A DNA stretch of 9,265 nt from assembly GCA_943324395.2 (NCBI GenBank), contig CALPLL020000062.1:1-9265 (forward strand). The letters are read 5' to 3'. Source of the DNA: Rhizobium sp. Q54 (GTDB taxonomy: Bacteria; Bacteroidota; Bacteroidia; Flavobacteriales; Flavobacteriaceae). A program made the position numbers and the translations under genes. Positions 8,093 through 9,265 of this stretch are shown piece by piece; within the stretch, counting starts at the first letter, position 1, and the number at the start of each line of letters is the position of its first letter. Below the pieces are notes generated by a model. That model saw only the letters and a list, made by a program, of their open reading frames with translations. It ran no database searches and was not told the origin of the DNA.

Positions 8093-8857
8093 ATGGTAAA
8101 AATAGGCATAATTGGATCTGGAAATGTAGCTCAACATTTAATTGTAGCGCTGCAAAAATCTATTGACGAAGGTGCTGAAATCGAAATCACAACTGCTTTT
8201 TCAAGACAAAAAAATGCACTTTCAAACCTATTGAATTACGACATAATTTGTTCTGATTGGAACAATTTAAAAGAAGCTGACTTGTACTTAATTGCAGTCT
8301 CAGACAATGCCATTGCTGAAGTTTCTGAGAAAATACCTTTTAAAAATAAATTAGTTGCACCTACTTCTGGCGCTGTTTCAATTGAAGCAATTCATTCCAA
8401 TAATAGAAAAGGCGTTTTTTATCCATTACAAACATTTTCAAAAAATGTTGATGTCAATTTTAAAACAATTCCCATTTGTATAGAAAGTGAAAACGAAGCT
8501 GATTTAGAACTATTAAAAAGTGTTGCAAATTCAATTTCCAATTCAGTTTATGAAATCAGTTCTAAACAAAGAAAAGCATTACATGTAGCGGCAGTATTTG
8601 TAAATAATTTTACTAATAATCTTTATAAAATCGGAAATGACATTTGTAAAGAAAATAATATTCCATTTGAAATCTTATTACCTTTAATCAAGGAAACTGC
8701 AGAAAAAATAAATAGTTTATCACCTTTGGATGCACAAACAGGACCTGCAAAAAGAAACGACGAAGAAACTATTGAATCCCATTTGGCACTTTTAAATAAT
8801 GAAAATCAAAAAAATATTTATAAAATATTAACCCAATCTATTCAAAATAATGGCTAA
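8093..8857 (+). CDS. Rossmann-like and DUF2520 domain protein
   Basis: 254 residues, the usual length for the family. The N-terminal Rossmann fold carries the dinucleotide-binding signature GIIGSGNVA at residues 5-13, a second strand region LYLIAVSDN at 64-72, and the family block YPLQTF at 110-115. The C-terminal helical DUF2520 domain shows LHVAAVFVNNF (163-173) and QTGPAKRND (215-223) followed by H230, the most diagnostic block of this family. The fold resembles NAD(P)-dependent reductases of the 6-phosphogluconate dehydrogenase/pyrroline-carboxylate reductase type, so a reductase using NAD(P)H is plausible, but the substrate is unassigned. PanG-type alternative ketopantoate reductases have a related architecture and are one possibility; this is inference only. 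Its stop overlaps the downstream kdsC-like start by 8 nt (ATGGCTAA), indicating an operon and probable translational coupling. No Shine-Dalgarno sequence is seen. Confidence 0.88.
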   Translation: MVKIGIIGSGNVAQHLIVALQKSIDEGAEIEITTAFSRQKNALSNLLNYDIICSDWNNLKEADLYLIAVSDNAIAEVSEKIPFKNKLVAPTSGAVSIEAIHSNNRKGVFYPLQTFSKNVDVNFKTIPICIESENEADLELLKSVANSISNSVYEISSKQRKALHVAAVFVNNFTNNLYKIGNDICKENNIPFEILLPLIKETAEKINSLSPLDAQTGPAKRNDEETIESHLALLNNENQKNIYKILTQSIQNNG

Positions 8858-9265
8858 AAGTTATAAGGAAATAATGAATGATATTACTACATTCGTTTTC
8901 GACGTAGACGGTGTACTTACTGACGGATCGGTAAATATTTCCGCAACTGGTGAAATGCTACGTAAAATGAATATTCGCGACGGATATGCAATGAAAGCTG
9001 CAATTGAAAGTGGCTATAATGTGTGTATTATTTCTGGTGGAAGCAACGAAGGGGTGCGTATTCGATTGAAAAATCTTGGAATTACAGATATTCATTTGGG
9101 GTCACCTGACAAAGTGGAAACCTTCAAAGAATATTGTGAATTGTATTCAATTTCTCCGGAAAATGTACTTTATATGGGTGACGATATTCCCGATTTTCAT
9201 GTTATGAAATTGGTTGGATTACCAACATGTCCTCAAGATGCTGCACCTGAAATTAAGTCGATTTC
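8850..9265 (+). CDS. kdsC: KdsC-like HAD phosphatase (3-deoxy-D-manno-octulosonate 8-phosphate phosphatase), 3' end missing
   Basis: 138 complete codons are present before the right edge; the family is about 170-180 residues, so roughly the last fifth is missing. HAD motif I is DVDGVLTDG (nucleophile D18, acid/base D20), motif II is ISGG with S62, motif III is the lysine in SPDK (K88), and motif IV is GDDIPD (D111, D112, D115). The lack of a cap domain and the DGYAMK segment (44-49) after motif I are typical of KdsC. The family enzyme removes phosphate from Kdo-8-phosphate in the cytoplasm during synthesis of the lipopolysaccharide inner-core sugar Kdo. No other Kdo gene is in view, so the substrate is assigned by similarity only. 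The start at 8850 overlaps the preceding stop; an internal ATG at 8874 is a possible shorter start but would leave motif I very near the N-terminus. Confidence 0.9.
   Translation, partial: MAKSYKEIMNDITTFVFDVDGVLTDGSVNISATGEMLRKMNIRDGYAMKAAIESGYNVCIISGGSNEGVRIRLKNLGITDIHLGSPDKVETFKEYCELYSISPENVLYMGDDIPDFHVMKLVGLPTCPQDAAPEIKSI

Overview
The window looks like chromosomal DNA from a member of the Bacteroidota, most likely Flavobacteriia and close to Flavobacterium. The evidence is AT-rich DNA, TAnnTTTG-type promoter elements, start codons without Shine-Dalgarno sequences, a fused CcsB-CcsA cytochrome c assembly protein of the long Bacteroidota form, and a very large secreted, modular Ig/PKD-like adhesin of the kind common in gliding or surface-colonising flavobacteria.

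Layout. Positions 1-4633 (minus strand) are one uninterrupted reading frame that runs off the left edge: the first 1544 residues of a giant secreted protein. It has a signal peptide, an IPT/TIG domain, two PKD-like domains, an Ig-like domain, four tandem copies of a ~231-residue three-module unit, another Ig-like module and two SprB-like modules. Positions 4634-4813 hold the promoter region of that gene and a rho-independent terminator for the next gene. Positions 4814-7942 (minus) encode a 1042-residue CcsBA-type cytochrome c heme lyase with the WWD motif and the four expected histidines. Positions 7943-8092 are a short divergent intergenic region. Positions 8093-8857 (plus) encode a Rossmann/DUF2520 protein, and 8850 to the right edge (plus) encode a KdsC-like HAD phosphatase. 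These two genes overlap by 8 nt and are probably co-translated.

How the genes relate. The adhesin and ccsBA lie on the same strand but look like separate transcription units, because a terminator and a new promoter lie between them. CcsBA would export heme and attach it to periplasmic c-type cytochromes. The adhesin is probably a surface protein exported by the type IX secretion system, but its C-terminal sorting domain lies outside the window. The plus-strand pair is an ordinary housekeeping operon start (unassigned dehydrogenase-like protein plus 3-deoxy-octulosonate-8-phosphate phosphatase).

No mobile element, CRISPR array, tRNA, rRNA or defence system is visible. The most unusual content is the internal architecture of the adhesin: a tandem array with patchwork DNA identity, and a cysteine pair in nearly every module. 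The second point of interest is a signal-peptide-like segment buried at the fusion joint of CcsBA. I did not find a convincing new biological system.
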